Of a stretch of 6,975 nucleotides of DNA, positions 6,037 to 6,975 are shown piece by piece. The first letter of the stretch is position 1. The number at the start of each line of letters is the position of its first letter. Position numbers and translations under genes: made by a program. Under the pieces are notes generated by a model. That model was not told where the DNA came from. It was given only the letters and a program-made list of their open reading frames with translations, and did not search any database. Source of the stretch: Methanothrix sp. (lineage in GTDB: Archaea > Halobacteriota > Methanosarcinia > Methanotrichales > Methanotrichaceae); the NCBI GenBank assembly GCA_028708055.1, contig JAQVZT010000134.1:1-6975 (forward strand), read 5' to 3'.

Positions 6037-6340
6037 GAATAAAGGATAATTGGAGTCGATCATTCCGCAAACTCTGTGGTGTTTTTTGCCTGCAATTGCA
6101 GCATCCTGAAAAATTTTTCTATCGAATGAATAAATAGAAAATCGCTTTGCTGCTTCAGATGTTAATTTCAGATGGTATTTTTGGCAGCAATTTTAGATTT
6201 TACAGTCCTAATTCGGGACTCTACAGTTGAGCTATCTGCACTGGAATTAAAGCAGATTGATATATAACATCTGAATAAATTTACATTACACATCCGATTA
6301 TCATATTGAGCCCCTCTGAAACAAATAAGTAGTCCAGATT
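6037..6340. other. Convergent intergenic region with candidate termination signals
   Basis: About 300 bp lie between two convergent genes, with no convincing ORF. They hold a T6 run at 6082-6087, 46 nt after the plus-strand stop and suitable as an archaeal oligo-T terminator. A perfect 12-bp palindrome CTGCAATTGCAG follows at 6090-6101. TTTTCTAT/ATAGAAAA (6115-6122, 6134-6141) is an 8-bp inverted repeat with an 11-nt loop, and AGTCC/GGACT (6204-6208, 6216-6220) has a 7-nt loop. A TATATAA stretch at 6261 has no gene downstream on the plus strand. Confidence 0.5.
6082..6087 (+). terminator. Oligo-T terminator candidate after the deacetylase-like gene
   Basis: TTTTTT on the plus strand, 46 nt past the TGA. 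Archaeal RNA polymerase terminates at oligo-T tracts without needing a hairpin, so the run alone is compatible. No stem immediately precedes it. Confidence 0.35.
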
Positions 6341-6975
6341 CTATTGTCCTCCGTTGCCTTTAATATTATTAGGTTGTTTATATGTCGCTTCCATGGTAGC
6401 AATGTTGCTGCTATACTCTGCGGCCCACTTGGATGACTCGTTCTTGACTTCGGAGAGAACAGCGAGGACGAAATCTCTTATCATTTGAAGCTTCTTCTCG
6501 CATAATTGCGAATTCATCTGACAATCCGCTGCGGAAAAATCGGAGGCAGCCCACTCATACTGGAATTTGGCAAGAAGTAGCTTGATGGCCATTGAAGTCT
6601 CAACAAACCTAATCCATGAAGACGAATATCCAAACAATTTGTCGTAGCTGATAAATACTGCTGCCAAACCCAGAGAGAAATAGCCTATGCGGATCCAATC
6701 CATGCTCTGCATCCAGGCTACCTCCTTCAGTACGCTTAGCTTGACAATGATCTGAGAGACACCCGTGCCTATCAAGAGTGGTATAAGACCGCCAATTGAT
6801 CCAAAGACTATGGATAAATGCCGCAAAAATTTGGCACGCCGTCTGACTGGATCTTGCTTGAGGATGTACGACTCAACTACATCCTGTGCCCAAAGTTCGG
6901 CAACTTTGTCCACATGATTCAGATATGATCTCTTATCATCGATCGTCTTGCCTTTAATCGCAGGGAAAGAATACG
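6341..6975 (-). CDS. Two-transmembrane SLATT-like protein (5' end beyond right edge)
   Basis: The frame is open to the right edge, so 210 residues are visible and the N-terminus is missing. A GTG at 6913 could start it but has no good ribosome-binding site, and the residues upstream (YSFPAIKGK) continue in frame. Visible residues 51-70 (HLSIVFGSIGGLIPLL) and 93-112 (WIRIGYFSLGLAAVFISY) are two transmembrane segments. After them come DKLFGYSSSWIRFVET and long helices (KLLLAKFQYEWAA, EKKLQMIRDFVLAVLSEVK). An amphipathic segment with YILKQDPVRRRAKFLRHL leads into TM1. This layout resembles SLATT domains (SMODS- and SLOG-associating 2TM effectors), most like the SLATT_2 group. That family is predicted to form membrane pores triggered by nucleotide second messengers or SLOG proteins. 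The call rests on remembered family patterns. The partner gene, if any, would be upstream, past the window edge. The protein ends in a polar NNIKGNGGQ tail. Confidence 0.65.
   Translation of the reverse strand, partial: YSFPAIKGKTIDDKRSYLNHVDKVAELWAQDVVESYILKQDPVRRRAKFLRHLSIVFGSIGGLIPLLIGTGVSQIIVKLSVLKEVAWMQSMDWIRIGYFSLGLAAVFISYDKLFGYSSSWIRFVETSMAIKLLLAKFQYEWAASDFSAADCQMNSQLCEKKLQMIRDFVLAVLSEVKNESSKWAAEYSSNIATMEATYKQPNNIKGNGGQ

Noticed and set aside
6190..6255. tRNA-like string on the minus strand (TAGCTCAACTGTAGAG followed by a 5-bp stem with a 7-nt loop)
   Set aside because: The D-arm and anticodon-arm pairings overlap by two bases, position 33 of the loop is not T, and there is no T-arm GGTTCGAATCC or acceptor stem. 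At best it is a remnant; chance is more likely.

Overview
The window reads as archaeal, most likely from a methanogen of the Methanothrix/Methanosarcina kind. This is an inference from three things: secreted Ig/PKD-type and SdrD-like surface proteins, a secreted polysaccharide-deacetylase-fold protein rich in N-glycosylation sequons, and AT-rich intergenic DNA with strong GGAGG ribosome-binding sites. No rRNA, tRNA, CRISPR array or transposase is visible, so the taxonomy is not proven.

Left part (1-4478, all minus strand): three consecutive genes for exported proteins, read right to left. The first encodes a 239-residue protein with two Ig/PKD-like domains (4478-3759). The second encodes a 462-residue protein with a choice-of-anchor-K-like domain, a DUF11/DUF7507-like domain and an Ig/PKD-like domain (3601-2213). 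The third encodes a long adhesin-like protein that runs off the left edge (2183-1). It has an N-terminal hydrophobic segment, a cysteine-rich Ig-like domain, and then at least five and a half copies of a 101-residue SdrD-B-like module with a DxNxDG calcium-loop motif. The modules alternate between types A and B and form a 606-bp higher-order tandem repeat. The genes are co-directional. The last two are separated by 29 nt or overlap as ATGA, depending on the start; the first two are separated by 157 nt that contain a strong stem-loop. Together they look like a cell-surface or matrix operon.

Middle (about 4479-4995): a divergent, AT-rich intergenic region. It carries the same 12-mer, TTATTAAGTATT, correctly oriented in front of both divergent genes, a degenerate 22-bp direct repeat and several small inverted repeats.

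Right part: a plus-strand gene (4996-6036) for a secreted NodB/polysaccharide-deacetylase-like protein that appears to lack the usual catalytic residues. It is followed by a roughly 300-bp convergent intergenic region with inverted repeats and a T-run. Last comes a minus-strand gene cut by the right edge (6341-6975) for a two-transmembrane protein resembling SLATT conflict-system effectors. Any partner of that gene lies outside the window.
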